A DNA stretch of 64,000 nt. Origin: Chelativorans multitrophicus. GTDB taxonomy: Bacteria > Pseudomonadota > Alphaproteobacteria > Rhizobiales > Rhizobiaceae. Numbering within the stretch: position 1 is the stretch's first letter; every line of letters begins with the position of its first letter. The stretch spans positions 496,001 through 560,000 of the forward strand of contig NZ_JAAAPL010000003.1 of assembly GCF_011317445.1 (NCBI RefSeq), given 5' to 3'. Below are positions 38,703-47,736 of this stretch, one piece after another. Made by a program: the position numbers and the translations under genes. Under the pieces are notes generated by a model. That model saw only the letters and a program-made list of their open reading frames with translations. It made no database searches and was not told where the DNA came from.

Positions 38703-39449
38703 CTACTCGCGATTGCTGCCCAGGAACTGCAGCAGGAACATGAACAGGTTGAGGAAGTCGAGATAGAGCCTCAATGCGCCCATGATGGCTTTGCGGCCGG
38801 CGACGAGCTGATCATCGCCCTCGTAATACATTTCCTTGATCTGCTGCGTGTCATAGGCCGTGAGCCCGGCGAAGACGAGCACGCCGATGACCGAGATGGC
38901 GAACTGCAGCGCCGAGGAGCCAAGGAAGATATTGACGATCGAGGCTATGACGATACCGATGAGCCCCATGAACAGGAACGAGCCCATGCCGGAAAGATCA
39001 CGCCGGGTCGTATAGCCCCACAGCGACAGCGCGCCGAAAGAAGCTGCTGTGATGAAGAAGGTGCGTACGATGCTTTCCTGCGTGTAGACGAGGAAGATCG
39101 TTGACAGTGAAAGGCCCACCAATGCCGCGTAGACCCAGAAGATCGACTGCGCCGCAGAGACACTAAGGGTGTGGATCCGGAAGCTGATGAAGAACACCAG
39201 CGCCAGAGGGGCGAAGATGATGACCCATTTGAGCGGGCTTACGAAAAGCAGTTGGCCAAAGGCCGTCAGCTGGCCGTCCGCCGCCACTGCGAAGTTAAAA
39301 GCACCCCATGCGGCCAGGCCCGTGATGGCAAGGCCCAGAGCCATGAGGTTGTAGACGCGAATCATATACGCGCGCAGGCCCTCGTCGATCGCCGTATCAA
39401 CGCGCGCACCGGGCGTTACTCGGGCTTGATAGTTGCGAAGGTCAGCCAT
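38703..39449 (-). CDS. Bax inhibitor-1 / YccA family membrane protein
   Basis: A 248-aa BI-1 family protein with seven hydrophobic helices. The start MADLRNYQARVTPGARVDTAIDEGLRAYMIRVYNLMALGLAITG is typical of the alphaproteobacterial branch, and the aspartate pair of the conserved calcium-leak fold is in TAYDTQQIKEMYYEGDDQ near the C-terminus. E. coli relatives interact with FtsH (YccA). Single gene ending at a strong terminator. GAGGAACAC precedes the ATG. Confidence 0.94.
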   Translation of the reverse strand: MADLRNYQARVTPGARVDTAIDEGLRAYMIRVYNLMALGLAITGLAAWGAFNFAVAADGQLTAFGQLLFVSPLKWVIIFAPLALVFFISFRIHTLSVSAAQSIFWVYAALVGLSLSTIFLVYTQESIVRTFFITAASFGALSLWGYTTRRDLSGMGSFLFMGLIGIVIASIVNIFLGSSALQFAISVIGVLVFAGLTAYDTQQIKEMYYEGDDQLVAGRKAIMGALRLYLDFLNLFMFLLQFLGSNRE

Positions 39450-39615
39450 GTGTTCCTCTTTCTAGCTACTCTCCCGTCGGGTGTCGGCACAACGCCGCTC
39501 GCCGCTGGCGGGAGTCCAGCATGCGTGGTGTGAATATGATGTTTGTTTGGTGCAAGGGCAAGACCAAACTGGCGCAAAAGATTGTGTTCCGCCGGCAGCG
39601 AAATCCTTTATGGCG

Positions 39616-42225
39616 CTAAAGATTCTGCAGCACCGGTGCGGCCTTGTGCCCAAGCACTCGCCAGGTGCCGATGAGACCGAAACCGACGGTCAGAACGAGC
39701 GCGATCACAATGGTCGACAGGGCTACCTCTGGCAGGAAGGTCCATGGCAGCTTCATCACGCTCGAGACGACGAACCAGCCGGCAATGCCGCCGGCGAGAA
39801 GCGCAAAAACGGCTGTGGCAAGGCCGATCAGGAGATATTCGAGCGTGAAGGCTTTGATCAGGATTCGCCGTGTGGCGCCCAGCGTTTTTAACACCACGGC
39901 ATCGTGGATACGGGCGCGATTGCCGGCGGCCAGCGCCCCGGAGAGTACGAGAATCGAGGCAATCAGTGCCACGGCAGCCGCAGCCCGGATCGCCACGGCA
40001 AGCTGCTCCACCAGTTGATTGACGACGTCGAGCGCATCCTTTACCCGGACGGTGGTAATGGTTGGGAATGCTCGCGTTACCGCATTGAGTAAGCGGGCAT
40101 CCTCCCGATCGGTTGCCGTTGCGTCCGTGAGCGTCGCCAGCCACGCATGCGGTGCGCCCGCAAAGGTGTTGGGCGAGAAGACCATTACGAAGTTCATCGA
40201 CAATGTCTCCCACTCCACCTGGCGGAAGCTCGCAATGCGGGCCGTGATGGTGCGGCCCAGCACGTTGACCGTAATCGTATCGCCGAGCTTCAGGCCAAGT
40301 TCCCGGCCCTCCTCAGCAGTAAACGAGACCAGAGGCTCGCCGTCATAGTCCGCGGGCCACCATTCCCCCTCGGTCAGCGTCGCATTTTCCGGCTTGGCCG
40401 CCGAATAGGTGATGCCGCGGTCGCCGCGCAGCACCCAGGCGCCTTCCGGCGGTGGTGTAATCTCGCTGGTATCCACATCGTTGAGGGCAGTAATGCGGCC
40501 ACGCAGCATGGGCACACGCGTCAGTTCGCTGTCTGGCGCATTCTCTTTGATGAGCTGTGAAAACGCCTCTACATCGCTCGGCTGAATGTCCACGAAAAAG
40601 AAATTCGGAGCGATTTCGGGCAGGTTGCTTGAAATCTGCCGCCTCAAATTCCCGTCGATCAGCGCCAGAGTGGCCAGCAGGGTAAGCCCCAGTCCAAGAG
40701 AAAGAACGACGGACGGGGTGAGCGCGCCAGGCCGGTGTATATTGCCGATCGCAAGCCGCAGAGCGGTGGAGCGCACGCGCGGCGCGCGGCGGGCGAGCAC
40801 CTGCACCGCCCAACCGACGCCTCTCAGCACCAGAAAGGCCGCAACGGTGGCGCCGACGAATATGGCGGCGATGTCCCGCTCCTCCGAATTGACGATGGCG
40901 AGCAGGGCGAGCGCCACCGCGATTACCGCCGCCGCAGCCGCATAAATTGGCCGCGGCCAGCGCCTTGTGTCGATTCCCATTTCGCGGAACAGGGCGGTCG
41001 CGGGCACGTCACGCGCGCGCCCCAGCGGCAACAGCGCGAAAACGAGAGTGGTGAGGATGCCGAAAACGGCAGCAAGGCCGAGCGCCGCGGGATAAAAGCC
41101 GGCCTCAGCCGACACCGGCAGCACTGAAGACAGAAGTGAGCTCGCCGCCACCGGCATGAGCGCGGCAAGCACGAGACCGGCAGCGATGCCGATCAGCGCT
41201 ATCAGGAGAATCTGGATCAGGTAGATGGTCACCACAAAACCGCCGGAGGCGCCAAGGCTCTTGAAGGTGGCGATCACCGAGCGCTTTCCGTCGAGATAGG
41301 CGCGAACGGCATTTGCCACACCCACGCCCCCCACCACGAGGGCAGTGAGCCCCACAAGCGTGAGAAACTGGGAGAACCGTTCGATATTGGAGGAGAGGGC
41401 GGGTGCGGCATTGGCGCGCGTTCGTATGCTCCAACCTGCGTTCGGGAAGCGCTCTCCCGCTTCCTCGCGCAGGGCACGTAGGCCGTCCTCGCTCGCCCCG
41501 TCTGCAAGGCGAATCTTATAGGCATGTTCGACCAAGCTTCCCGGCTGGACCAGACCCGACGCTTCGAGCCCCCCGAGCGATACCATCAGGCGCGGCGCAA
41601 AGCCGAAGCTTTCGGAGACAAGATCCGGCTCGGTGACAAGCTCCGCGCGAATTTGGAAGGTCTGAGCCCCGAGCATCAGCCGGTCGCCCACGGAAAGATT
41701 AAGCCGCTCCATGAGAAGCGAGGGTGCTGCCGCTCCGTAGGCGCCGTCCTCCAGGCCGAATAGTGCTCTGAAGGAAAGCTGGGGCTGCGTCACCAATTCG
41801 CCGTAGAGCGGATAGCTTTCATCGACCGCCTTCACTTCGGCCAGGGCTTGGTCGGAGCCATCGGGCAGCCGCGCCATGGAACGCATATTGGCGCTGACGG
41901 CCATCGCTCCGAGGGAGGAAAGCCAGGCTTGCTCGTCCGGATCCGCCTTGCGCTGGTTGAGCTCGAACCGAATGTCGGCGCCTAAAAGCTCCTGCCCCTG
42001 CGTTTCGACGGTATCGCCGATCGACCGGGCGACGGAGTTGACGCCGCCGATCGCTGCAACGCCGAGTGCAATACAGGCCAGAAAAACGAAAAAGCCCGAA
42101 AGACCGCCCCGCATCTCGCGAAGCGCGAAGCGCAGCGCGAGGGCGAACCCCTCTCTCCTGCTACCCCTGCCGGCTTGCTTGCCTGGCAGGCTTCTTTCGT
42201 CGATGGCGGCATCGCTCGATGGCAT
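39616..42225 (-). CDS. FtsX-like ABC transporter permease (YbbP type)
   Basis: An 869-aa permease with two FtsX domains: TM helices at residues ~40-60, four helices in the middle (~275-420), then a second set at the C-terminus (LPWTFLPEVALSTIVIALVLTVGFGLIG), with two large periplasmic MacB-core-like loops between. This matches YbbP, the partner of the ATPase YbbA. The TAA/ATG spacing with the ATPase (3 bp) shows co-translation. The ybbA-ybbP pair with divergent tesA is conserved from E. coli; its role may be lipid or thioester-linked (inference). Confidence 0.92.
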   Translation of the reverse strand: MPSSDAAIDERSLPGKQAGRGSRREGFALALRFALREMRGGLSGFFVFLACIALGVAAIGGVNSVARSIGDTVETQGQELLGADIRFELNQRKADPDEQAWLSSLGAMAVSANMRSMARLPDGSDQALAEVKAVDESYPLYGELVTQPQLSFRALFGLEDGAYGAAAPSLLMERLNLSVGDRLMLGAQTFQIRAELVTEPDLVSESFGFAPRLMVSLGGLEASGLVQPGSLVEHAYKIRLADGASEDGLRALREEAGERFPNAGWSIRTRANAAPALSSNIERFSQFLTLVGLTALVVGGVGVANAVRAYLDGKRSVIATFKSLGASGGFVVTIYLIQILLIALIGIAAGLVLAALMPVAASSLLSSVLPVSAEAGFYPAALGLAAVFGILTTLVFALLPLGRARDVPATALFREMGIDTRRWPRPIYAAAAAVIAVALALLAIVNSEERDIAAIFVGATVAAFLVLRGVGWAVQVLARRAPRVRSTALRLAIGNIHRPGALTPSVVLSLGLGLTLLATLALIDGNLRRQISSNLPEIAPNFFFVDIQPSDVEAFSQLIKENAPDSELTRVPMLRGRITALNDVDTSEITPPPEGAWVLRGDRGITYSAAKPENATLTEGEWWPADYDGEPLVSFTAEEGRELGLKLGDTITVNVLGRTITARIASFRQVEWETLSMNFVMVFSPNTFAGAPHAWLATLTDATATDREDARLLNAVTRAFPTITTVRVKDALDVVNQLVEQLAVAIRAAAAVALIASILVLSGALAAGNRARIHDAVVLKTLGATRRILIKAFTLEYLLIGLATAVFALLAGGIAGWFVVSSVMKLPWTFLPEVALSTIVIALVLTVGFGLIGTWRVLGHKAAPVLQNL

Positions 42226-42228
42226 GGA

Positions 42229-42921
42229 TTAGCCCGCCATCGCAGTGTCGGTCGTTTCGATCCGGCCAGAGCGCATGGCCACTTGCTTGTCGCAACGCCG
42301 CGCAAGCGCCGGGTCATGGGTAACCAGCACCAGTGTCGTTCCGCGCTCGCGCGCAGTGGAAAAGAGAAGGTCTGCGATCTGCCGCCCCGTTACCTGGTCC
42401 AGATTGCCGGTGGGCTCGTCGGCAATCATGATGGCAGGTTCTGGCGCAAGCGCACGGGCGATCGCCACCCGCTGCTGCTCGCCTCCTGAAAGCTCGCCCG
42501 GATAGTGCGTCAGCCGCTCTTTCAACCCGACCGCCTCCAGCTCCTTTTCGGCCACGCCGAAAGGATCTGGATGACCCGCAAGCTCCAATGGCACGGCCAC
42601 GTTTTCGAGCGCCGTCATGTTGGGGATAAGGTGGAAGGATTGGAAGACAATGCCGATCATGCGGCCGCGGAAGGCGGCGATTGCATCCTCGTTCCGCTGG
42701 TCGATTCGCTCGCCGGCAATCCGCACTGTCCCGCTGTCAATCTTCTCCAGCCCGGCTATCACCATCAGGAGCGTGGACTTGCCCGAGCCCGATGGACCGA
42801 TGATGGCCGTGGATTTGCCACGTTCAACAGAGAGGCTCACCCCCTTGAGCACTTGAACGGACGAAGGCCCTTCTCCCAGGCGCAGGGAAACGTCTTTCAG
42901 GTCTATCACCGGTGCAGTCAC
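42229..42921 (-). CDS. ABC transporter ATPase (YbbA type)
   Basis: A 230-aa ATPase of the LolD/MacB-like branch. Walker A GPSGSGKST (residues ~44-52), Q-loop GIVFQSFHLIPNMTALENV, signature LSGGEQQRVAIARAL, Walker B IMIADEPTGNLD, H-loop LVTHD. It is 3 bp from the FtsX-like permease on the same strand and divergent from the tesA gene across 61 bp, the classic ybbA/tesA arrangement. Confidence 0.93.
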   Translation of the reverse strand: MTAPVIDLKDVSLRLGEGPSSVQVLKGVSLSVERGKSTAIIGPSGSGKSTLLMVIAGLEKIDSGTVRIAGERIDQRNEDAIAAFRGRMIGIVFQSFHLIPNMTALENVAVPLELAGHPDPFGVAEKELEAVGLKERLTHYPGELSGGEQQRVAIARALAPEPAIMIADEPTGNLDQVTGRQIADLLFSTARERGTTLVLVTHDPALARRCDKQVAMRSGRIETTDTAMAG

Positions 42922-42982
42922 GTTTGGGGCGTCCTATATGTGAGGGGTAGCGTGGGGCGTGATCAGATATGGGTTGGATTCC

Positions 42983-43663
42983 ATGGCAATCAAATTCTTG
43001 GGCAAGTTTTTAGCCGCTGTCTCGCCCCTCGCGAAAATGTTATCGGCGGCGGCCGCTCTTTTCGTCGTTTTGGCCGCCCAACTGCCCGCCCAGGCGGAGC
43101 CTTTCAACATCGTCGGCTTCGGCGACAGCCTGATGGCAGGATATGAGCTCGGCCCCGGCGAAGGCTTCACGGACAGGTTGCAAGCCGCGCTGCGCGAGCG
43201 CGGCCATGAGGTGACAGTCGCAAACGCCGGGGTGTCGGGCGATACAACGAGTGGCGGACTGTCGCGTTTGGACTGGTCCGTGCCCGACGGCACCGACCTG
43301 GTGATCCTCGAACTCGGCGCAAACGATATGCTGCGCGGCGTCGCGCCCGCTTCCACGGAAAAGAACCTGGAAGAGATCATCACAAGGCTAAAGGCGCGGG
43401 ACATAAGGATTCTGCTGGTCGGAATGTATGCCGCTCCAAATCTCGGGCCTGACTACCAACAGGCCTTCAATTCCATCTATCCGCGGCTTGCGGAAAAACA
43501 CGAGCTGCCGCTTGTGCCCTTCTTCCTCGAGGGCGTTGCCGGAAACGCATCGCTCCAGCTCGCCGATGGAATGCATCCCAACGCGCAGGGGATCGATCTC
43601 ATGGTGAAGAACGTTCTGCCCGAGGTGGAACTCCTTCTTCAGGGGGACAAGCCGAACATGTGA
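42983..43663 (+). CDS. tesA: TesA-like periplasmic lysophospholipase/arylesterase (SGNH)
   Basis: A 226-aa secreted SGNH hydrolase similar to TesA/arylesterase. Signal peptide with core LSAAAALFVVLAAQLPAQA (cut before EPFN), then the block I GFGDSLMAGYE with the catalytic Ser, block III GANDMLRG, and block V DGMHPNAQG with the catalytic Asp-His. ATG 42983 is preferred to 42959 because it gives a compact signal. Divergent from ybbA-ybbP. Normal length. Confidence 0.94.
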   Translation: MAIKFLGKFLAAVSPLAKMLSAAAALFVVLAAQLPAQAEPFNIVGFGDSLMAGYELGPGEGFTDRLQAALRERGHEVTVANAGVSGDTTSGGLSRLDWSVPDGTDLVILELGANDMLRGVAPASTEKNLEEIITRLKARDIRILLVGMYAAPNLGPDYQQAFNSIYPRLAEKHELPLVPFFLEGVAGNASLQLADGMHPNAQGIDLMVKNVLPEVELLLQGDKPNM

Positions 43664-43705
43664 GGGGAGAGCGGGAGAAACCGCTTGCCCCAACACTCAA
43701 TCGAT

Positions 43706-43732
43706 GATTCGCTGATGGTGACATAGCGAATC
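43706..43732 (+). promoter_or_regulatory. Inverted repeat just upstream of thpR ribosome binding site
   Basis: GATTCGCT (43706-43713) pairs with AGCGAATC (43725-43732), 11-nt loop. Both arms hold a GANTC methylation site. The GAGGAGG ribosome binding sequence of thpR starts just after the right arm. Could be an operator or a translational control stem. Confidence 0.5.
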
Positions 43733-43744
43733 GAGGAGGTTGCC

Positions 43745-44344
43745 ATGCCGCGACTTTTCACCGCCCTCGAAATTCCGCGCGATGCGGCTTTATCGCTCTC
43801 GCTCCTGCGTGGCGGATTGCCGGGAGCCCGCTGGATCGATGTCGAGAATTATCATCTGACATTGCGCTTCATCGGGGATGTGGAAGGCCATGTGGCCGAC
43901 GAGATCGCCAACGCGCTGGACCGGGTGCGCCGGCCCTCCTTCCTCCTCACTCTTTCCGGCGTTGGCGCATTCGGACAGAAGAAGCCGCATTCTGTCTGGG
44001 CCGGTGTTGCGGCATCGCCTGATCTTCAGGCGCTCCAGGGAGAAATCGAGCGGATCTGCCAACGCCTGGGCCTGCCGGCCGAGCAACGGAAGTTTACTCC
44101 GCATGTGACCTTGGCCCGGCTCAAGAACGCCTCCCCACATGAGGTCGCTTCCTATCTGTCGGCCCGTGGCAATTTCGCTGCGATGCCCTTCCGGGTAAAC
44201 CGCTTCGTTTTGATGTCCTCACGGGATTCCGTAGGCGGCGGGCCCTATGTGGTGGAGGAGGCCTGGCCGCTGTTGCGTACCGAAAGCGCGCGGTCGGCAA
44301 GCTTGTCGGCCAGCGCTTCGGAAGCTTCGCGGATCATGCGGTAA
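43745..44344 (+). CDS. thpR: RNA 2',3'-cyclic phosphodiesterase (ThpR/LigT)
   Basis: A 199-aa 2H phosphoesterase. The two catalytic HxT(x) motifs are visible: YHLTLRFIGD (residues ~38-47) and PHVTLARLKN (residues ~119-128). The enzyme opens 2',3'-cyclic phosphates on RNA; the in vivo role is unclear. It has a strong GAGGAGG ribosome binding site. Its last ~33 codons (44245-44344) overlap, on the opposite strand, the end of the phosphatase gene, giving a Ser/Ala-rich tail that is probably an extension of the basic fold. Confidence 0.93.
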   Translation: MPRLFTALEIPRDAALSLSLLRGGLPGARWIDVENYHLTLRFIGDVEGHVADEIANALDRVRRPSFLLTLSGVGAFGQKKPHSVWAGVAASPDLQALQGEIERICQRLGLPAEQRKFTPHVTLARLKNASPHEVASYLSARGNFAAMPFRVNRFVLMSSRDSVGGGPYVVEEAWPLLRTESARSASLSASASEASRIMR

Positions 44345-44766
44345 ACGGCATCGAAGCCCTCTTCGCCTCCATGATAGGGATCCGGGACCTCTTCGGCTCG
44401 ATCCAGCGCGTATTGCCGGAAGAGGTGGATGCGCCCGCAGGGTTCCTTCGGCGCAAGGCGGCTCAATCTGCGGATATTGTCCCGGTCCATGCCGAAGATG
44501 AGGTCAAAGCGTTCAAAGTCCTCCGGGCCCACCTGCCGGCAGGTCTGGCCTGAGGTATCGATGCCGTTGCGCCGGGCGGCCGCAACGGACCGGGGATCGG
44601 GGGGCTGTCCCACGTGCCAATCGCCAAGAGCGGCCGAATCGATTTGGAAAAGGTGCTCCAATCCCCGCTCCTGTAGCACCGTGCGGAAGACACCTTCGGC
44701 GAGCGGCGAGCGGCAGATATTGCCTAGGCAGACGAAAAGGATGGCGATGCGGGGCGGTTCGCTCAT
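44245..44766 (-). CDS. Low-molecular-weight protein-tyrosine phosphatase
   Basis: A 173-aa LMW-PTP. The P-loop is VCLGNICRSP (Cx5RS, residues ~11-20), and the aspartate acid loop is DPYHGGEEGFDAVY near the C-terminus. ATG 44766 (MSEPPRIAILFVCLG) is the start; the frame opens upstream to 44802 without need. Substrates in bacteria include tyrosine kinases of exopolysaccharide export, but none is nearby. The last ~100 bp overlap thpR on the other strand, so both tails are read from the same bases. Confidence 0.93.
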   Translation of the reverse strand: MSEPPRIAILFVCLGNICRSPLAEGVFRTVLQERGLEHLFQIDSAALGDWHVGQPPDPRSVAAARRNGIDTSGQTCRQVGPEDFERFDLIFGMDRDNIRRLSRLAPKEPCGRIHLFRQYALDRAEEVPDPYHGGEEGFDAVYRMIREASEALADKLADRALSVRNSGQASSTT

Positions 44767-44813
44767 GATTGAGGTATTATCCTTCTGCCAATGCGATAGC
44801 ATGGAGATTATTC

Positions 44814-45110
44814 ATGGCAAGGCAGAAACTCGACAGGAAAGAAATTGAAAACGGGCTGTCGGAACTCGATGAGTGGGAGCTTGCGGAAGGCGGCAATGCG
44901 ATCCACCGGCGGTTCGTCTTTTCAAATTTCAACGAGGCTTTCGGCTTCATGACGCGGGCAGCGCTTGCAGCGGAAAAGCTCGATCACCATCCCGAATGGA
45001 CGAATGTCTACAAAACCGTCGATGTGACCCTCACCACGCATGCCTCCGGCGGATTGACGGAGCTCGATTTCAAGCTGGCCAAGAAGATGAATGCTTACGC
45101 AGCCAAATAG
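44814..45110 (+). CDS. phhB: Pterin-4a-carbinolamine dehydratase
   Basis: A 98-aa dehydratase that recycles the tetrahydropterin cofactor of aromatic hydroxylases. The family motif is [24 protein letters not shown] with both histidines. ATG 44814 is the start; the upstream ATG at 44769 adds non-family sequence. No phenylalanine hydroxylase is nearby, so the role may be general pterin recycling or the known DCoH-like function. The YkvA-like gene follows after 66 bp. Confidence 0.94.
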   Translation: MARQKLDRKEIENGLSELDEWELAEGGNAIHRRFVFSNFNEAFGFMTRAALAAEKLDHHPEWTNVYKTVDVTLTTHASGGLTELDFKLAKKMNAYAAK

Positions 45111-45176
45111 GTGCCGCCGCGGCAAGGATTGCATTTACCAAGGCCCTTCCCCACATCCCGGCTGAGGAGTGGCTCG

Positions 45177-45551
45177 ATGGACAACGTGAAAATTGGCGAG
45201 ATCCTGGCTCCGGTCAGGCCCGGTGAAGAAACCCGTCGCGAACAGATCGTGAAGCGGCGGTTCTGGCAAAAGGCGAAGAAGGCTGCGCGCCATGTGCCCT
45301 TCATGGAAGATGTCGTCGCCGGCTACTACTGCGCGCTCGATTCCAACACGCCGACGCGCGTGCGCGGCATCCTGATTGCGGCGCTCTTCTATTTCATACT
45401 TCCGTTCGATACGGTTCCCGATTTCCTCGCCCTCCTGGGCTTTACGGACGATGTGGCGGTGCTCGCCGCAGCGCTGGGGGCGGTGAGCGCTCATATCACG
45501 CCGGCGCACCGCCTGGCGGCCAAGAAAGCGCTGGAAAACACCGAGGGTTAG
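45177..45551 (+). CDS. YkvA family (DUF1232) membrane protein
   Basis: A 124-aa protein with the DUF1232 core TRVRGILIAALFYFILPFDTVPDFLALLGFTDDVAVLAAAL (residues ~60-100). The aspartate-proline-aspartate motif (PFDTVPD...DD) marks the family; function is unknown. The GCTGAGGAGTGG ribosome binding site fixes ATG 45177. Probably co-transcribed with phhB, 66 bp upstream. Confidence 0.9.
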   Translation: MDNVKIGEILAPVRPGEETRREQIVKRRFWQKAKKAARHVPFMEDVVAGYYCALDSNTPTRVRGILIAALFYFILPFDTVPDFLALLGFTDDVAVLAAALGAVSAHITPAHRLAAKKALENTEG

Positions 45552-45815
45552 CCGGCCAGCGTCCCCAACTTTTCGCATTCGGGGTAAATGGGTCAAAATC
45601 TCGCCTTTTTCCTCCGATTCAACCAGCGGATGGGGCTTGGAAACCGGTCGTTGTGCCTTGTTTTTTGCGCGTTGCGTGTGGCTGAAGGCAAAAGCGGTGA
45701 GGAAACTTTGGGCGGAATTATCTTTCGGTAACCCAAATTAAATAAAAAAGAAGCAATCAGGTCCGGTGCCTGATGGCTCAGGGGTGATTTGGCAAGCAGA
45801 AGAACGGTAGGACCA

Positions 45816-46316
45816 ATGCGTAGACTCTTCTCGTCCCTCTTTATGCTTTGCACGCTTGCGGCCGCGGGGCCGGCCTTCGCGCAGGCGACTGCGGTCGGCC
45901 AGCATCGCGACTGGGGCACCTATAGCTATCAATCGAACAACGGCAAAGTCTGTTACGTAATGAGCGTTCCGAAGCAGAAGGAGCCCGCCAGCTTGGACCA
46001 TGGCGACATCTTCTTCTTCGTGAGCCAGAAGCCTGGACAGAACGTCGCCTTTGAGCCCCAGTTCATCGCCGGTTACGACCTTCGCGAGGGTTCGAAGGTC
46101 ACGGTTACCGTCGGAAACAATTCCTTCTCCATGTTCACCCAGGGCAAGTCGGCATGGATGGAGAACGCCGCGGAAGAGCCGCAGCTCATTGCCGCTATGC
46201 GTGCGGGCGCGGATATGCGTATCACGGCGACATCGCGCCGCGGCAACAACACGAATTACACCTTTTCGCTTCTCGGGTTGTCTGCGGCGCTACAGTCGAT
46301 CCAGTCCTGCAAATAA
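45816..46316 (+). CDS. Invasion-associated locus B (IalB) family protein
   Basis: A 166-aa exported protein of the IalB family, named from Bartonella, where it helps erythrocyte invasion; the family is widespread in non-pathogenic rhizobia. Signal peptide MRRLFSSLFMLCTLAAAGPAFAQA, then a beta-rich domain with HRDWGTYSYQSNNGKVCYVMSVPK and a second Cys at the C-terminal SIQSCK, probably a disulfide. ATG 45816 is used rather than 45789. It follows a 264-bp gap that is AT-rich just upstream of the gene and probably holds its promoter. Confidence 0.9.
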   Translation: MRRLFSSLFMLCTLAAAGPAFAQATAVGQHRDWGTYSYQSNNGKVCYVMSVPKQKEPASLDHGDIFFFVSQKPGQNVAFEPQFIAGYDLREGSKVTVTVGNNSFSMFTQGKSAWMENAAEEPQLIAAMRAGADMRITATSRRGNNTNYTFSLLGLSAALQSIQSCK

Positions 46317-46458
46317 CGGCATTCCGCGCGGCCACGTGATTTCGGCGCTGCCGGCCGCGCGCCCTTGCCCGCGCGTCTTTTCCTGCTAATAGTTCGCCCG
46401 GCACCGGGATCGCGCTTCATCGCGGATGCCCGCGACACGAACTCACTCGGAAAAGACG

Positions 46459-47685
46459 ATGGCGACACATAAAGATGTTAAGAAGGTCGTGCTGGCCTAT
46501 TCCGGCGGCCTCGACACCTCGATCATCCTGAAATGGCTGCAGACGGAACTCGGCGCCGAGGTGGTGACCTTCACCGCCGACCTTGGCCAGGGCGAGGAGC
46601 TTGAGCCCGCTCGCCGTAAGGCCGAGATGCTGGGTATCAAGGAGATCCACATCGAGGATCTGCGCGAGGAATTCGTCCGCGATTTCGTCTTCCCGATGTT
46701 CCGCGCAAATGCGCTTTACGAAGGCACTTATCTGCTCGGCACTTCCATTGCACGGCCGCTGATCGCCAAGCGCCTTGTCGAAATCGCCGCCGAAACGGGG
46801 GCAGACGCCATCGCTCACGGCGCGACGGGCAAGGGCAACGACCAGGTCCGCTTCGAACTCACCGCCTATGCGCTGAACCCCGACATCAAGGTGATCGCTC
46901 CGTGGCGTGACTGGACGTTCAAGTCCCGCACGGACCTTCTGAACTTCGCGCGCGACCATCAGATTCCAGTGCCCAGCGACAAGCAGGGTGAGGCGCCCTT
47001 CTCCGTCGACGCCAATCTTCTGCACTCTTCCTCCGAGGGGAAAGTGCTGGAAGATCCATGGAGCGAGCCCCCGGAATATGTCCACCAGCGCACGGTTTCG
47101 CCCTTCGATGCGCCGGACCGGGCAACGGAGATCACGATCGGCTTCAAGCGCGGCGACGCCGTGTCGCTCAACGGCGAGGCGGTGTCCCCCGCCACGTTGT
47201 TGGCCAAGCTGAACGATCTTGGCCGCGACAATGGCATCGGCCGCATCGACCTGGTTGAAAACCGCTTTGTCGGCATGAAATCCCGCGGCGTCTATGAAAC
47301 GCCAGGAGGCACGATCCTTCTTGCCGCCCATCGCGCAATCGAATCGATCACGCTCGACCGGGGCGCCGCGCACCTTAAGGATGAGCTCATGCCACGCTAT
47401 GCCGAGCTCATTTATAACGGGTTCTGGTACTCGCCCGAGCGTGAGATGCTCCAGGCGCTCATCGACAAGAGCCAGGAGGATGTCGAGGGCGAAGTGCGGC
47501 TGAAGCTCTATAAGGGCAACGTCATCGTCACGGGCCGTCGTTCGGACAAGTCTCTTTATTCGGATGCGCTCGTCACTTTCGAGGATGATCGCGGCGCCTA
47601 TGATCAAAAGGATGCGGCAGGGTTCATCCGCCTCAATGCGCTAAGATTGAGGACGCTCGCGGCGCGCAAGCGGCTTCAAGGCTGA
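46459..47685 (+). CDS. argG: Argininosuccinate synthase
   Basis: Joins citrulline and aspartate with ATP in arginine synthesis. 408 aa, typical. ATP-binding PP-motif AYSGGLDTS (residues ~12-20), the [32 protein letters not shown] segment, and the C-terminal [23 protein letters not shown] 46459 ([17 protein letters not shown]) is the family start, not 46426. Single gene; downstream transglycosylase gene is convergent. Confidence 0.97.
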
Positions 47686-47736
47686 CCGAGCGGGCGGGCG
47701 CTGTTCACCACAACGCCCGCCAATCGCCAGCATCGA

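Noticed and set aside
46417-47607. 396-codon minus-strand frame over argG
   Set aside because: Shadow of a complete argininosuccinate synthase.
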